Part shown: in pieces, positions 9,928 through 19,359 of the stretch
Numbering within the stretch: the first letter of the stretch is position 1
How the letters are laid out: each line of letters starts with the position of its first letter
Assembly (NCBI GenBank): GCA_951813255.1
Contig: OX638353.1
Location: 1,550,001-1,614,000, forward strand
DNA: 64,000 nucleotides
From: an uncultured Dehalococcoidia bacterium
Lineage (GTDB): Bacteria > Chloroflexota > Dehalococcoidia > Lucifugimonadales > JAAXIE01
Direction of reading: 5' to 3'
Program-made: the position numbers and the translations under genes
The notes under the pieces: model-generated
What the model was told of the DNA's origin: nothing
Seen by the model: the letters and a program-made list of their open reading frames with translations, nothing else
The model's database searches: none

Positions 9928-10638
9928 TCATATGCCCAAGTAATGAGCTCTTAACTGCACATTATCAGCGAGTTCCTGAGGCAGGGATTCGTGAACTATT
10001 CTCCCTTTCTGCATGATGTATACATAGTCCGCGAAGTTTAGCACAAAATCGAGATTCTGCTCAACCAATAGGATAGATAGCCCGTCGTTTTTCAGTTGGT
10101 GGATCAACTTGCCCAACCTCTGTCTTAATAGGGGAGCTAGTCCCTCGGTTGGTTCATCCATCAGCATCAGCTTTGGGTTGCCCTGTAGACAGCGGGCGAC
10201 AGCAAGGAATTGTTGCTCACCGCCAGATAGCTTGCCACCTCTGGTACCGAGGCGCTCCCTGAGTTGAGGAAATACTGAGAGAGCCCTATCTAGTGTCCAG
10301 GGCTCATAGGATTCGTCTTCTTTGCGCCGAGGGCGGCTGGCTACTTGCAGGTTTTCTCTTGCAGTAAGGTCAGAGAAAATTTGCCTACCTTGGGGCACGA
10401 TCCCGACTCCCTTTCGGGCGATCCGATGGGGCGGGATTCTGGTGATGTCTTCTGAACCGAGCAGAATTTGTCCTGTCCGCACTGGTGTTAGCCCCATGAT
10501 ACTTCGTACCAGAGTGGTCTTCCCTACGCCATTTCTACCAACGACTCCGACCACTTGCTGTGGTTCCAATCGAAGTGAAAGGCCTTGAAGAATATAGCTG
10601 TCGCCCCGATAGGCATGAATATCTATGACGTCTAGCAT
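9928..10638 (-). CDS. livF: ABC transporter ATPase LivF
   Basis: Cytoplasmic ATPase of the HAAT importer, 236 aa. Walker A is GRNGVGKTT, the signature is LSGGEQQFLAVAR, and Walker B is LMLMDEPTEGLAP. The LivF-type features NGVGKTTLVRSIMGL and GRQIFSDLTARENL are present. It follows livG by 10 bp and they presumably form the ATPase heterodimer. Confidence 0.93.
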   Translation of the reverse strand: MLDVIDIHAYRGDSYILQGLSLRLEPQQVVGVVGRNGVGKTTLVRSIMGLTPVRTGQILLGSEDITRIPPHRIARKGVGIVPQGRQIFSDLTARENLQVASRPRRKEDESYEPWTLDRALSVFPQLRERLGTRGGKLSGGEQQFLAVARCLQGNPKLMLMDEPTEGLAPLLRQRLGKLIHQLKNDGLSILLVEQNLDFVLNFADYVYIMQKGRIVHESLPQELADNVQLRAHYLGI

Positions 10639-10648
10639 TTAGCAAGTC

Positions 10649-11389
10649 CTAGTCACTACCCAAGTAGACACGCAAGACCTCGGTATTCTGACGAACAACA
10701 TCCCGTGGTCCGTCAGCCAATACAGAACCTTGATGAAGCACTGTGATTGAATCAGCTATTTCAAATACAACATCCATGTCATGCTCGATAAGCAATACAG
10801 TTATATTCGTATCGAGGCTTGTCATCGCGGAAACGACGCTCTGGGTCTCCCCGGGCGATAAGCCTGCTGTGGGCTCGTCCAACAATAGGAGCTTTGGATT
10901 GGAAGCCAAGGCCATCACAATTTCCACTAGACGTTGATCGCCATAGGACAAATCGGGGACCGGAACATCATGCTTATCCCAAAGATGCCAATGCACAAGC
11001 AATTCCTCGGCATGGTCCATGATGTGTGAGTAGGTAGAAACTGAACGGTGGAATTTGAACCGCACTTGGTCCAGACCTTGGGCCGCTAGAATCACATTCT
11101 GCAGCACGGTCAGCCGAGGGAAAAGGCTGGTGATTTGGTAGGTCCTCGCCATACCGAGCGCTGTGCGTTTGTAGGTCGGAAGCGAGGCCGCGTCTGTCCC
11201 AAACAGGTAGATGTTCCCCGTATCTGCCCGTTCTTCTCCACAGATAACGTTGAAGAGAGTCGTCTTCCCAGCGCCGTTCGGACCAAGGATAGCCCTTCTT
11301 TCGCCCTGTTCAACGGTGAAACCAACATCCTGTAGCGCCTGAAGCCCTCCAAAGCGTTTGGACAGGTGCTCTATAGCTACTGGCTTCAT
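10649..11389 (-). CDS. livG: ABC transporter ATPase LivG
   Basis: First gene of the catabolic operon, 246 aa. Walker A is GPNGAGKTT and Walker B is LLLLDEPTAGLSP. The usual signature is shortened to DLSYGDQRLVEIVMAL, typical of LivG. GGAG lies seven bases before the ATG. A perfect minus-strand TTGACA occurs at 11531-11526, but no good -10 box follows at the right spacing. Confidence 0.92.
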   Translation of the reverse strand: MKPVAIEHLSKRFGGLQALQDVGFTVEQGERRAILGPNGAGKTTLFNVICGEERADTGNIYLFGTDAASLPTYKRTALGMARTYQITSLFPRLTVLQNVILAAQGLDQVRFKFHRSVSTYSHIMDHAEELLVHWHLWDKHDVPVPDLSYGDQRLVEIVMALASNPKLLLLDEPTAGLSPGETQSVVSAMTSLDTNITVLLIEHDMDVVFEIADSITVLHQGSVLADGPRDVVRQNTEVLRVYLGSD

Positions 11390-12545
11390 CGCAAGACTCC
11401 GCAGCTTCTGCCCCTCGGCCTCTGATGGACAGGACTAACTTGTCCACACATTACGATATGCTTGCTTCGAAGATTGGACCGTCACAAGAGGGTATGAGCA
11501 CCCTACTACACCTCAAAGGATCAATTGTCAAGAGGGTCGGCTGGCCTTGAGGCAGATGCCATACTGAGAACTTGATGCTTAGTCGATACCTAGGGTGTTG
11601 TCCTATATGGTCGAGGTGGGTTGAAAGACAAGCTCACATCGAACAGTAAAGCAATCTAAGTCGGAGCGTGTTTGAGTTCCCAGCCTTCGGTCCTTTCCCG
11701 CCGCGGGCGAGGTGTGCGTTCTTGGTCAATCAAGAGTCATGCCTCGCTTTCCACTCCGAGGCGTAGATTATCTCTTGGATAGTTACGCCATCCCCCCGGT
11801 CCCGGCGCCGGGAACCCGGACTTCGGAACTCCACGTCTGCCGACGATGCTACCCTGTACCCTGCACGCCAAGGAGGGCCAGCCGCCCCGACCGGAGTTGG
11901 GGGAATACCGCGCACAGGATGACCTCATGGGATATTTGGGGGTTGGGGCCTCCTGAGCTGGGAGGCTGGCCTTCTCTACGTTGGACACTGCCCAAGGAGA
12001 GAACGAACGTACCGCCTCGGAACGGAGAGCATTCCGGCCATTTGGGAGAGGGAAGTGCGCCGGTTCGAGCTAGACGCCAAGACACCGCACATACTGAAAG
12101 CCCGGATAACAGTGAGCGCCTCAAGCGACGGTTCGAAGGCGAGGATCCAATACGTCGCGTTGGACATCGCCGAAAAGGTTGGAACCCAAATACGGTGATG
12201 CTGACCGCGATGCTGGCGAACACCCCCACGCAGGGGAGACTGCCACGTAACGTTACCCTGCCACCCCCAACATGCCACCCTAAGAGGGTACGTCAGCGGA
12301 GTACCAACGACCAAGAAGCTCAACGCTTCCTCGATAACGATGGTGAAACCCAGGTTCGCAGTAGCGAAGACGATAGAAGACGATATAGGGACGCATGCAG
12401 TCTGGGATCATATTATGCAGAATACTCCGGGCATGGCCGCCCCCCGAAGCACGGGCGGTCTGCTCTATACCTCGTCTAAGGCAGGTAGTCTATAATGCGT
12501 GGTGCAGTGTCAAGAAACCCACATTTACCAGGGGGTGGGAGCAAG
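11390..12545. other. Long intergenic region between divergent genes
   Basis: About 1.15 kb between the divergent livG and phthalate-dioxygenase-like gene. Open frames on both strands (for example 11712-12479 plus) have no recognisable domain, are rich in Arg/Pro, and overlap each other. Short stretches in other frames read somewhat protein-like (about 11990-12190 and 12280-12490, plus strand), so a heavily decayed gene is possible. I cannot name it. Confidence 0.4.
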
Positions 12546-13832
12546 ATGACTACACGAGCGAACTTCCTGGACGAGCCCTACGGCGCATACTTTCACCGCG
12601 AGGTGCCCCAACCCGATGACGAACTTGTACGAGTTGGCCCCGGAACGCCTTGCGGGGAGTACATGCGACGCTTCTGGCACCCCGTCGCCGTCTCCGACGA
12701 ACTTAAGGACCTGCCCAAGGCCATTCGCATCCTAGGAGAGGACTTGGTCGTGTTTCGAGACCAGTCAGGTAGGGTGGGGCTTTTGGAGCTTCATTGTGCC
12801 CACCGGGCCACCTCGTTGGAGTTTGGTCTCATCGAGGAGAGAGGAATCCGGTGTTGTTACCACGGTTGGGTTTTTGATGTAGACGGGAAAATACTAAAGA
12901 TGCCTGGTGTGGAGGGCACCCTGAAGGACCGGCTCTATCAAGGGGCTTATCCTGTCATCGAGAAATGGGGCCTAGTGTTCGCCTACATGGGGCCGCCGGA
13001 CAAGAGGCCGGAGTTTCCAGACTCTGCTAACTTCCACATCCCTGGATACCAGCCCGCGATCCCCAGCGTGAACATCTGGCCTTGTAATTGGCTACAAGCG
13101 AAGGACAATAACGTAGATCCAGCACATGCGGCCATCCTTCATGTATGGGAGATTGAGAATGGGGTGGGAACCGGTTTTAATCCTGCCTTCGCCGATATGG
13201 GTGTGATGGACTGGACGGAAACACCTTTCGGTATGGTCTACATCGTCACCAGGCGAATCAACGACAATGTGTGGGTACGGTTAGGGGAATTCGTTCTACC
13301 GATTAGCATGCACATTCCTACGGGCAAAGAGAACGGGCAAAAGGCGCATGACACCGACTTTGTATCTGGGGCTGGTTGGCTGGTACCCATTGATGACGAG
13401 AACACCCTCAGGATAGACCTAGCCCTTATCCCCGACAACGTGGAAAGGTTCAAGCCCGGGATTTACGGTCAAGACGGAGACCGGCCGTATGAGTTGAGAC
13501 AGCGCATCCCCTCTGACTATGATGCCCAGGTGTCGGAACGCCCCATTGCGGTTCACGCTATGGAGCGGCTTGTATCCACCGATAAAGGCGTCATCATGAT
13601 GCGCAAGCAACTAAGAGACGGCATCAAAGCTGTAGCAAGAGGGGAAGACCCCCCCGGCATCATAAGAGAAGAACACACCATCATCCCAACATACGGCAGC
13701 AACACAGTGCTACCCATACCTCTGGCGCCGACTGAAGAGGAGGACCAGTTGCTTCTGAAGGAGACGGGCAAGCGGGTGGCTGCTCAGATCATCAATCAGG
13801 GTGGTAGCCACAAGTTCATCGAAGACCGCTAG
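12546..13832 (+). CDS. Rieske oxygenase, phthalate/phenoxybenzoate dioxygenase-like
   Basis: Oxygenase component of about 428 aa. Rieske ligands are Cys84-x-His86 and Cys103-x2-His106. The iron site is Asp191, His194 and His199 in NNVDPAHAAILH. The opening GPGTPCGEYMRRFWHPVAVS and the motif CYHGWVFD are typical of the phthalate 4,5-dioxygenase / PobA group, which works with a separate reductase. The start at 12546 is chosen over an in-frame ATG at 12495 because GGGAG precedes it and homologues begin near here. It stands alone on the plus strand; no reductase gene is in the window. Confidence 0.87.
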   Translation: MTTRANFLDEPYGAYFHREVPQPDDELVRVGPGTPCGEYMRRFWHPVAVSDELKDLPKAIRILGEDLVVFRDQSGRVGLLELHCAHRATSLEFGLIEERGIRCCYHGWVFDVDGKILKMPGVEGTLKDRLYQGAYPVIEKWGLVFAYMGPPDKRPEFPDSANFHIPGYQPAIPSVNIWPCNWLQAKDNNVDPAHAAILHVWEIENGVGTGFNPAFADMGVMDWTETPFGMVYIVTRRINDNVWVRLGEFVLPISMHIPTGKENGQKAHDTDFVSGAGWLVPIDDENTLRIDLALIPDNVERFKPGIYGQDGDRPYELRQRIPSDYDAQVSERPIAVHAMERLVSTDKGVIMMRKQLRDGIKAVARGEDPPGIIREEHTIIPTYGSNTVLPIPLAPTEEEDQLLLKETGKRVAAQIINQGGSHKFIEDR

Positions 13833-13958
13833 ACCCAGCACAGCTGCCCGTAGTTTTCGTCCCATGAGGCTTATATGGGCGTGTCAGGCGGCGAAAGCAG
13901 CCAGACTGGGCTTTCTGGCCCGATACACCTACTCGCGGTGAACATTGATGCGCTGGCT

Positions 13959-14741
13959 TCAACCCGCCTGATTCACGAATCCGACATCTTCCAAGAAGCC
14001 CCGCACTACGAAATTCCACGCCTCGGGCTGCTCCCAGTACACTGAATGTCCTGACCCTGGAAACTCCACCAGCCTTGATCCCGTGACCAGTTTGTGAGCC
14101 CTGCGTAGCACGTTGGGGTCTGCTACGCAGTCGTTGGCGCCTAGGATGAACATCACCGGTACGCCCGTATCAGCAACCTCTTCCGGTGTCGGTCCCCGAT
14201 AGCCGTCAGCCCTAACGTTGAACCGGTTAGCCTTATTGAAGCTGTTGAGCTGCAGGAACAGCTCGGTTAGGGCCGGGTTCCGTTGTTGGAAATCCTTGGA
14301 CAACGCCCGATCAGCCTGGTTCAGGGTGGCCAGAGCTTCCAGCCAATCTGCAGAAGGCCTTACATCTGGATGATCCATCATGCCCGTGGTATCGGACATG
14401 ACCAAGGCTGCGACTCGTTCTGGGTGCCACGCCGTCATAGCGACACAGGATGTGCCTCCCATGGACTGACCTACTAGTGCAGCGCGATCCACCTCAAGGT
14501 GGTCTAGAAGACCCAGGAGGTCGTCCACGTAGTCCTTGCGGTGGGGGCCCTCTGGAATCTCTCTCGATCGGCCGAAGCCTCGATGATCGAAGGTTACGAC
14601 TGTATACCATTGCGAAAGATACGGGAGTTGCTGCCACCAGATGCCATGGTTACCGCCCACACCATGAGCTAATACCAACGGTGGGCCGCTACCGTGCACC
14701 TCGTAATAAATCTCTGTCCCGTTGACAGCCGCCAGAGGCAT
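13959..14741 (-). CDS. Alpha/beta hydrolase (PcaD / C-C hydrolase-like)
   Basis: 260-aa cytoplasmic hydrolase. The oxyanion-hole region is HGVGGNHG, the nucleophile Ser93 is in GQSMGG, an acid is expected in GANDCVAD, and the catalytic His (about 232) is in GSGHSVYW. The fold subgroup includes 3-oxoadipate enol-lactonases and meta-cleavage-product hydrolases, which fits the oxygenase-rich neighbourhood, but substrate is unproved. AGGAGGT lies six bases before the ATG. Last gene of the minus-strand run 17213-13959. Confidence 0.8.
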   Translation of the reverse strand: MPLAAVNGTEIYYEVHGSGPPLVLAHGVGGNHGIWWQQLPYLSQWYTVVTFDHRGFGRSREIPEGPHRKDYVDDLLGLLDHLEVDRAALVGQSMGGTSCVAMTAWHPERVAALVMSDTTGMMDHPDVRPSADWLEALATLNQADRALSKDFQQRNPALTELFLQLNSFNKANRFNVRADGYRGPTPEEVADTGVPVMFILGANDCVADPNVLRRAHKLVTGSRLVEFPGSGHSVYWEQPEAWNFVVRGFLEDVGFVNQAG

Positions 14742-14803
14742 CCGCTACCTCCTGTTGCCTGGGTAGGGTGTCACGCCCGCGTGGCCCACCCTTCAAGAGG
14801 GCT

Positions 14804-15151
14804 TCATAAGCTGGCTTCGATCACATCGTAGTTCTCGATCTCGGCCGGCCGCGCCAGCGGGCTAGGCAGGTCTCCGTACTTCTCGTGGTACTCAGTGCCC
14901 GGCGGAACCCTAGGCTGTACGCCATAGCTATCGAGGATGTGTTCGTTGTTTTGGCCCCAGTTCCGTAGCGCCTCCTCGTCACGCCAGACGCTCACGGTGG
15001 TTATCTTGTTCGGGTCGGTCTTGGATATCCAGACCATGCGCATCACAAAGCCCGCGGCGTTCTTCATTGCTGCACCATTGTCGCGGTACAACATCTTGCC
15101 TTGGTCCATCGCCTCCGGGCGTATCGTGTGTTCAGCGATCTGTGCGATCAT
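14804..15151 (-). CDS. Small ABM-like (antibiotic biosynthesis monooxygenase fold) protein
   Basis: 115 aa, with the dimeric alpha/beta-barrel pattern of ABM-domain proteins: a first strand MIAQIAEHTIRPE, a middle TTVSVWRDEEALRNW and a C-terminal extension after YGVQPRVPPG. Members include cofactor-free monooxygenases, decarboxylating enzymes and stress proteins. AGGAGGT lies about eight bases before the ATG. It sits between a solute-binding protein (31 bp) and an alpha/beta hydrolase (62 bp), so a step in the same catabolic unit is likely. Exact function is unknown. Confidence 0.6.
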   Translation of the reverse strand: MIAQIAEHTIRPEAMDQGKMLYRDNGAAMKNAAGFVMRMVWISKTDPNKITTVSVWRDEEALRNWGQNNEHILDSYGVQPRVPPGTEYHEKYGDLPSPLARPAEIENYDVIEASL

Positions 15152-15182
15152 ATGTCTTTACCTCCTGGATAGACTCCAGATT

Positions 15183-17213
15183 CTACGTCCCATGAGGCGC
15201 GAACTCCCAGTTGCTCAGGAACGGCGCTTGGCGCGCTTGAATGCCCCACTGATCGAGCTTTTCGCCCAATGGCCAAATGACCTTCCGCGTGTACAACGGG
15301 ATAGCGACAACTTGCTCGAAGGTGAACTGGCCCAGTTCCGCGGTGAGCTGTTTTCGGTTCTCCCAGTCCGCCGCTACCGACATCCTATCCAACAGGTCAG
15401 TCATGAAGGGGTGCTCGAATCCTAAGTTGAAGGCATTCCCTGGGTGATAAAAGACGGGGAAGATGCGCATTGGCTCCACCCAAGCCTGATTGTTGTGGGT
15501 GGATATGGCCTTGCAACTCCGGTCCACGGTGCAGGGCCTCCACGCCGCGTAGGGTACCCGGTTCAGACTGGCGCGGGCTCCTATCTCCTGCCACATGGTC
15601 GCCACGGCCTCACCAGCGGCGATCGGGCCGGCACTAGCGAACTCCGTTAGCATTAGGTCGAAATCGATGCCATCGGGGTAACCCGCCTCTCCGAGAAGCT
15701 CCTTGGCTCCGGCGGGATCGTATTCATATTCCAAGCTATCCAGCCCCAGCTCTTGGGCCAACCGTTCGTGTCCCGTCCAGTGAAGGAGGTACAGGGGCTC
15801 TCCATCGCCACCGGCCAAGGCATTTACCAGCTTGCCTCGGTCGATGCTTGTGGCCAGCGCTTGCCGGACCTTAAGGGCATTCTGCCACTCTGTCGAATCC
15901 AGGTTACGGTCGCATGAGACCCACGGAAGGTCGCAATCGCCGGCGCTCTCCGCGACAGCCACCTTCACATCGCCGTTGGCATCCGGCAGATGGTCGGGGT
16001 GATCAAGGTGGTGCTGCATCCCGTAAATTGGAAGGTAGATGTACTCTCCGCCCGGCAGACTCATGTATTCGATCCCGGGTAGATTTTCTGTCCTGATACC
16101 CTCTACCGTATCCGGGGTGAAGGAACCTGTGTCGATGAGTCCGGTGAGGAAGTTAGCTAATCGGGTTGACTCCTCCTGTAGCTCCCACACCGTCAATTCG
16201 TCGAAATTAGGGGTCTTGGCCCAATGCTCGCTTCGGGCCTTTAGCCTTCTAAAGGAGTCTGGGCGGAAATCCACAAGCTCCCAGGAGTTTGTGCCCACCG
16301 ATTCGCGGTTTGCCTGCTCTTTTCCGACGGTATCGAAGTGCCGCTTGCTCTGCATATTGAGATGCGACTCATTGTTCCAGGTAATCCCCGCGATAGTAGT
16401 AGGCCCTGTGAGTCGGACCGTGTAGTCATCGATCTTGACCAAGTCACACTCATCGCACGTGAAGATCCGTCTGGTGGCCCCTTTCACGCTGTGGTAGGAC
16501 TCCTCGGAGCTCACCTGCTCCATGGAGAAGATGAGGTCATCGGCCGTGAACTCTCCCCATCCTCCGCTGAACATCGCTCCTTCCCGGAGGCGAAAGGTGA
16601 AGATGCGGCCTGTGGGGTCCACCTCCCAGTCACGGACCAGCCTGCCTCGGTTTACCCCGTCGGTATCACTGATCCACATATCGTCATGGGTGAAGACGGA
16701 GTCAAACCGAGATTGGGTAATGCCTTGGTTCGTGAGGTTGAATTCCGCTGCCCCAAACAGAATGCTCACTGCTACGTTCAAGCTACCTGTCGGCTCTACC
16801 GTGGTGGGTGAAGGGGTTGTGGGGGCAGGGGCAGCCGTGGGAGTGGGGAGAGAGGCAGCAACTACCTGCTGCACCATTCGCGCTAGCTCCGCAGCCGATG
16901 TGTCTTCCGGCATTGCAGCTTGCACTGCTGCTTCGACCTGTTGAGCGATCTCCTCGGCCGAAGGAGAGCCGTCCTCAGGGGCTGTCGCCCTGACTGCGGC
17001 TTGTATTTGCTCGGTTATCTCCTCTGCCGATAGCCCTGCGGGCTGTTGGCCCTGTGCGGAAAGGGCTTGTTCTACGGCCTGCTGTATGGCGGCTGTATCC
17101 ACCTGCTGGGGAGTAGGGACAGGAGTCGCCTCGCTTCCGCAGGCTAGGATGAGTCCCAGCAGCAGTATGAAGATAGCGAAGCCCAAGGATTTGGTCCTCT
17201 TCATGAGATGCAC
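15183..17213 (-). CDS. ABC transporter solute-binding lipoprotein, family 5 (DppA/OppA type)
   Basis: Extracytoplasmic binding protein of about 676 aa. A type II signal peptide (MKRTKSLGFAIF) ends at the lipobox LILAC. It is followed by an unusual N-terminal extension of about 110 residues: short helical repeats (AEEIxxQVxAAVxA) and a Pro/Thr linker. The SBP_bac_5 domain then starts at about GSLNVAVS and contains FTFRLREGAMFSGG and the dissociation-helix region IDRGKLVNALAGG. The start codon is GTG with GGAGG six bases upstream; an in-frame ATG nine bases later is too far from the ribosome site. No permease or ATPase genes are next to it. Confidence 0.88.
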   Translation of the reverse strand: MHLMKRTKSLGFAIFILLLGLILACGSEATPVPTPQQVDTAAIQQAVEQALSAQGQQPAGLSAEEITEQIQAAVRATAPEDGSPSAEEIAQQVEAAVQAAMPEDTSAAELARMVQQVVAASLPTPTAAPAPTTPSPTTVEPTGSLNVAVSILFGAAEFNLTNQGITQSRFDSVFTHDDMWISDTDGVNRGRLVRDWEVDPTGRIFTFRLREGAMFSGGWGEFTADDLIFSMEQVSSEESYHSVKGATRRIFTCDECDLVKIDDYTVRLTGPTTIAGITWNNESHLNMQSKRHFDTVGKEQANRESVGTNSWELVDFRPDSFRRLKARSEHWAKTPNFDELTVWELQEESTRLANFLTGLIDTGSFTPDTVEGIRTENLPGIEYMSLPGGEYIYLPIYGMQHHLDHPDHLPDANGDVKVAVAESAGDCDLPWVSCDRNLDSTEWQNALKVRQALATSIDRGKLVNALAGGDGEPLYLLHWTGHERLAQELGLDSLEYEYDPAGAKELLGEAGYPDGIDFDLMLTEFASAGPIAAGEAVATMWQEIGARASLNRVPYAAWRPCTVDRSCKAISTHNNQAWVEPMRIFPVFYHPGNAFNLGFEHPFMTDLLDRMSVAADWENRKQLTAELGQFTFEQVVAIPLYTRKVIWPLGEKLDQWGIQARQAPFLSNWEFAPHGT

Positions 17214-17860
17214 TTTAGACCTCCAATCTCATGTATGCCGGCCTGGCCCTTATCGGTGACATGTTGTCGCCCCAACGACCTGGAACTCATGGGTTCCGCT
17301 ACCATCGTTCTATACGGGTGGGAGACATCTCTTCTTGTGAATTGAATACCGCCTTATAGATGCCTACTACAGTCAGACCTTGGGCGTCATCGCCACCTGC
17401 CCCAGTCTCGGCGCATGCGCCAACATCTCTGCACTTTGGGACGCGGAAGCGAGTCAGGCTGTCCATCTCCCCCGAGGGTCCTCGCACCCGATGATAGAAC
17501 TACTTCTTAAGGTTGGGCAGACTCTATCGCCAGACACCACGCGTGTCAAATCGTTGTCCCCTAGGTTTGACTATGTTCGAAGCATTATATATATACAAAC
17601 TACATATCAAGAATCGTGGCTAGCACCCCCTATACCGTCGAAAATCGTACCAAGGTTTGACTGCAGTTCGGATACTGGACCCGACATGCCATAGATCGTC
17701 GAGTGCGGTCTAGCGTCATAAGGTATACACTCTTCTATGAGCAAATATGTAACGAAATCAGTTGTGGAAACTGGCTTCTGCTAGCGCTTGGACAGACTGG
17801 CGGCTATGATGAGCCTCAATGCTTAGAAGGCAGCAAATGTTCGCCGAGAGGAGCGTTCTG
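17214..17860. other. Divergent intergenic region
   Basis: About 650 bp between the divergent solute-binding lipoprotein and BNR-repeat genes. No gene is recognised. The plus strand has an AT-rich stretch near 17560-17605 with a good sigma-70-like promoter (see separate entry). A second copy of the GGTTTGACT motif occurs near 17652-17662. Confidence 0.4.
17567..17595 (+). promoter_or_regulatory. Candidate sigma-70 promoter
   Basis: TTGACT at 17567-17572, a 17-base spacer, then TATATA at 17590-17595, reading toward the BNR-repeat gene about 265 bp downstream. Consensus-based only. Confidence 0.35.
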
Positions 17861-18922
17861 ATGTCGCAGGACTACAGCATCACCATCGGAACCACGGGAC
17901 GGGGCACCTGGAACAGTCTCGACGGGGGAGAATCATGGATGCTCCAGCGTAAATGGTTCTTCCCTCCCGAAAGCCCCATCGTGAGGGCCCTCACCCTGCA
18001 CCCGTCCGAACCACATACGGTCTATGCTGGCGGCGACCGTGGGGTCCATCGCAGCACTGACAACGGTCGCAACTGGGAGATGATCAACACCCCGGGCCAT
18101 CTCACCAACGTGTGGTCCATCGCCATCTGCCAGGATGATCCTAACACCATGTTCGCCGGTGTCAGTCCCACTGGCCTTCATCGCTCCCGCGATGAAGGCC
18201 ATACGTGGGAGAAGCTCTCGCTGCCTCCCCTTGCCACCGCATGCGAGGTAGGGGATCCCAGGGTTACCGAGATGGTAATCGACCCTGACGACAGCCGGAT
18301 AATCTGGGCCGGCATCGAGGTGGACGGGATACTACGCAGCGTAGACCAAGGTGACACATGGGTCCGTATCCCCGTTCCCAATGAGGACATCCACAGCATG
18401 GTCATCGGGCAGGGTAACCCTAAGAGGGTCTTCGCCCTGACTCCCCGCGAGCTCTATGTCACAATGGATATGGGAGAAAGCTGGGAGGCGACGGGCACCA
18501 AACGCTTTACTAACGGGATAAACGGTGCTCGGTACCAGCGCTGGCTAGTCCAGAAGCCCGACGACCACCGTGTCATGTTCATGGGTACCGGCAGCTTTAA
18601 CGTGGGGGACTGCGGGAACATCTTTCGTAGCATGGACTTCGGGCAAAGTTGGGAGCCCGTGCCCCTCTCCAAGAACACTAACTCCACAGTGTTCGGCATG
18701 CACACCAACGCGGCCGACCCCAACCGGGTCGTAGCCTGCTCCGTCAACGGCGAAGTGTGGGCCAGTGATGATATCGGCGACACATGGCACCTCATCGAAC
18801 AGACCTTCGGAGAGTTGAACTGCATCGCCTGGCAGCCCAATTCCGAGCAGATCAGGGCGGAGCATACGCCTACTGGTATGCAGGCTGGTTTGGGGGGCAA
18901 TGTGATCGTCCCCCGATCGTAG
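17861..18922 (+). CDS. BNR/VPS10-like beta-propeller protein
   Basis: 353 aa built from repeated BNR (Asp-box) motifs such as SLDGGESW, STDNGRNW, SRDEGHTW, SVDQGDTW, SMDFGQSW and SDDIGDTW, spaced as blades of a sialidase/VPS10-type propeller. No signal peptide is seen, so it appears cytoplasmic. The start at 17861 (MSQDYSITIG) is chosen because GAGAGGAG lies about eight bases upstream; an in-frame ATG at 17819 lacks a site. Such proteins are common and mostly uncharacterised in Chloroflexota. Catalytic residues of true sialidases cannot be identified, so it is called structural only. Confidence 0.8.
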   Translation: MSQDYSITIGTTGRGTWNSLDGGESWMLQRKWFFPPESPIVRALTLHPSEPHTVYAGGDRGVHRSTDNGRNWEMINTPGHLTNVWSIAICQDDPNTMFAGVSPTGLHRSRDEGHTWEKLSLPPLATACEVGDPRVTEMVIDPDDSRIIWAGIEVDGILRSVDQGDTWVRIPVPNEDIHSMVIGQGNPKRVFALTPRELYVTMDMGESWEATGTKRFTNGINGARYQRWLVQKPDDHRVMFMGTGSFNVGDCGNIFRSMDFGQSWEPVPLSKNTNSTVFGMHTNAADPNRVVACSVNGEVWASDDIGDTWHLIEQTFGELNCIAWQPNSEQIRAEHTPTGMQAGLGGNVIVPRS

Positions 18923-19359
18923 GCTGTTGACGTACGTCCGGGGTTACTCTGCCAAGCTTGGTGCGGTTCCCTCCCCTTAGAATTCAGCCCTAGCCGTTGA
19001 CCCACAGAGCGCCTTCAGCGCGTGGAAGTCGAGTGACAATGTCAGAATTGCTACAGGCCAAAGACCCCCAACCGCTGGGAGACCGACCAGAGTCCACAAT
19101 GGCAGACGGAGCAAACCGCCCCCCACGAATCGTGGTACTCGCATGCCTGCTCCTCCCCCTCATTTCTCAACAGTTACCGAGAGGGAACTGGGGCTCCCTT
19201 TGGGCTACCGATAGGGGCAGTCGAGCTCGGGACAGGGTCTACGGGCTTCTACGATAGCAACGCCGCAGGCACAGTTGGCCGGACCACGATCCTGACCACA
19301 AGGGCCGGCTTCCCGTACTTCTAGACCGAGACGCTGACGCACGTTAGGCAGAGAACGAC
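18923..19359. other. Intergenic, no recognisable gene
   Basis: About 440 bp. It contains a perfect 10-bp palindrome GACGTACGTC at 18929-18938 just after the BNR gene stop. No open frame with a family signature was found. Confidence 0.4.

Noticed and set aside
11712..12479. 255-codon plus-strand open frame in the divergent intergenic region
   Set aside because: Arg/Pro-rich, no domain, several competing frames on both strands, no good ribosome site.
11990..12490. Possible decayed protein gene in other plus-strand frames
   Set aside because: Two short stretches read protein-like but I could not tie them to any family; at this base composition 80-90 open codons occur by chance.
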